From Kaftiobacterium sp035693805 (GTDB lineage: Bacteria > Sysuimicrobiota > Sysuimicrobiia > Sysuimicrobiales > Kaftiobacteriaceae): a DNA stretch of 6,748 nucleotides. Below, in pieces: positions 6,527 through 6,748 of this stretch. The position numbers and the translations under genes were made by a program. Below the pieces are notes generated by a model. That model was not told where the DNA came from. It saw only the letters and a program-made list of their open reading frames with translations, and made no database searches. The stretch is from the NCBI GenBank assembly GCA_035693805.1, contig DASSGA010000091.1, forward strand, positions 1-6,748. The letters are read 5' to 3'. How positions within the stretch are numbered: position 1 is the first letter of the stretch; each line of letters begins with the position of its first letter.

Positions 6527-6748
6527 ATGCTGCTGGTGGTGTCTCCCAACCTCTGTCTTGACCGCATCGTCGTCGTCCGCGGCTTCGGCGTGGGACGGGT
6601 GCACCGGGCGGAGTCGGCGGCGGAGTTGGCCAGCGGCAAGGGGCTCAACGTGGGGCGGGCGGCCCGCGCGCTTGGGGTCGACGTCAGAGTCGTGGGCCTC
6701 GTCGGCGAGGGGCACGGGGGCGAGGCCATCCTGGAAGGCGCGCGCGCG
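6527..6748 (+). CDS. PfkB-superfamily kinase, 1-phosphofructokinase/tagatose-6-phosphate kinase-like, 5' portion only
   Basis: The first 74 residues of a second kinase; the rest lies beyond the right edge. It opens with VVSPNLCLDRIVVVRGFGVG, matching the T-x-N-P-x-x-D start of the 1-phosphofructokinase (FruK/LacC/PfkB) branch. It continues with RVHRAES and the substrate-binding signature ASGKGLNVGRAARALGV (residues 36-52), then VGLVGEGHGG. The family signature is usually GGKGxNVAR; here the first glycine is replaced by serine. The branch phosphorylates sugar phosphates such as fructose-1-phosphate or tagatose-6-phosphate, so a bisphosphate product is likely. The catalytic GAGD motif would lie outside the window, so activity cannot be judged. 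The ATG follows the cupin stop by three bases, with GGAAAGG about ten bases upstream as a possible ribosome-binding site. It is clearly different from the first PfkB protein, so it is not a simple tandem duplicate. Confidence 0.85.
   Translation, partial: MLLVVSPNLCLDRIVVVRGFGVGRVHRAESAAELASGKGLNVGRAARALGVDVRVVGLVGEGHGGEAILEGARA

Overview
This is a gene-dense, strongly GC-rich bacterial window (visibly well over 60% G+C, with G/C-ending codons throughout). It contains no RNA genes, mobile elements or CRISPR arrays that I can support. The high GC, GTG starts and 4-base stop/start overlaps fit a high-GC lineage such as Actinobacteria, Chloroflexi, a GC-rich Firmicute or an uncultivated phylum. 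The sequence alone does not decide between these.

Left side, minus strand, read from right to left. Four genes form one tightly coupled block: a RuBisCO-like protein (3131..4357), alanine racemase alr (1983..3134), prephenate dehydratase pheA (1156..1986), and a fused 5-oxoprolinase subunit B/C protein (pxpB-pxpC type) that runs off the left edge (1..1159). Each of the three junctions is a 4-base GTGA or ATGA overlap, so the block is almost certainly one operon with translational coupling.

Right side, plus strand. A PfkB/ribokinase-family sugar kinase (4437..5375) overlaps by four bases a phosphomannose-isomerase-like cupin protein (5372..6523). Three bases after that, a second PfkB-superfamily kinase of the 1-phosphofructokinase/tagatose-6-phosphate kinase type begins (6527 onward) and runs off the right edge.

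The two operons diverge from a 79-base gap (4358..4436) that must carry the control region for both, unless transcription enters from elsewhere.

How the genes may work together. The right operon has the parts of a sugar-uptake or catabolic route: kinase, aldose/ketose isomerase, second kinase. The RuBisCO-like protein sits at the head of the divergent operon. It keeps the lysine and acidic metal-site residues of the superfamily but lacks several residues needed for CO2 fixation. Characterised RuBisCO-like proteins act on phosphorylated sugar-derived ketones, as in methionine salvage and apiose catabolism. The most interesting reading is therefore an undescribed carbohydrate or sugar-acid phosphate pathway built from these four genes. 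That is inference from gene content and layout. The alr, pheA and pxp genes are housekeeping or amino-acid genes that share the transcript and may have no direct link to it.
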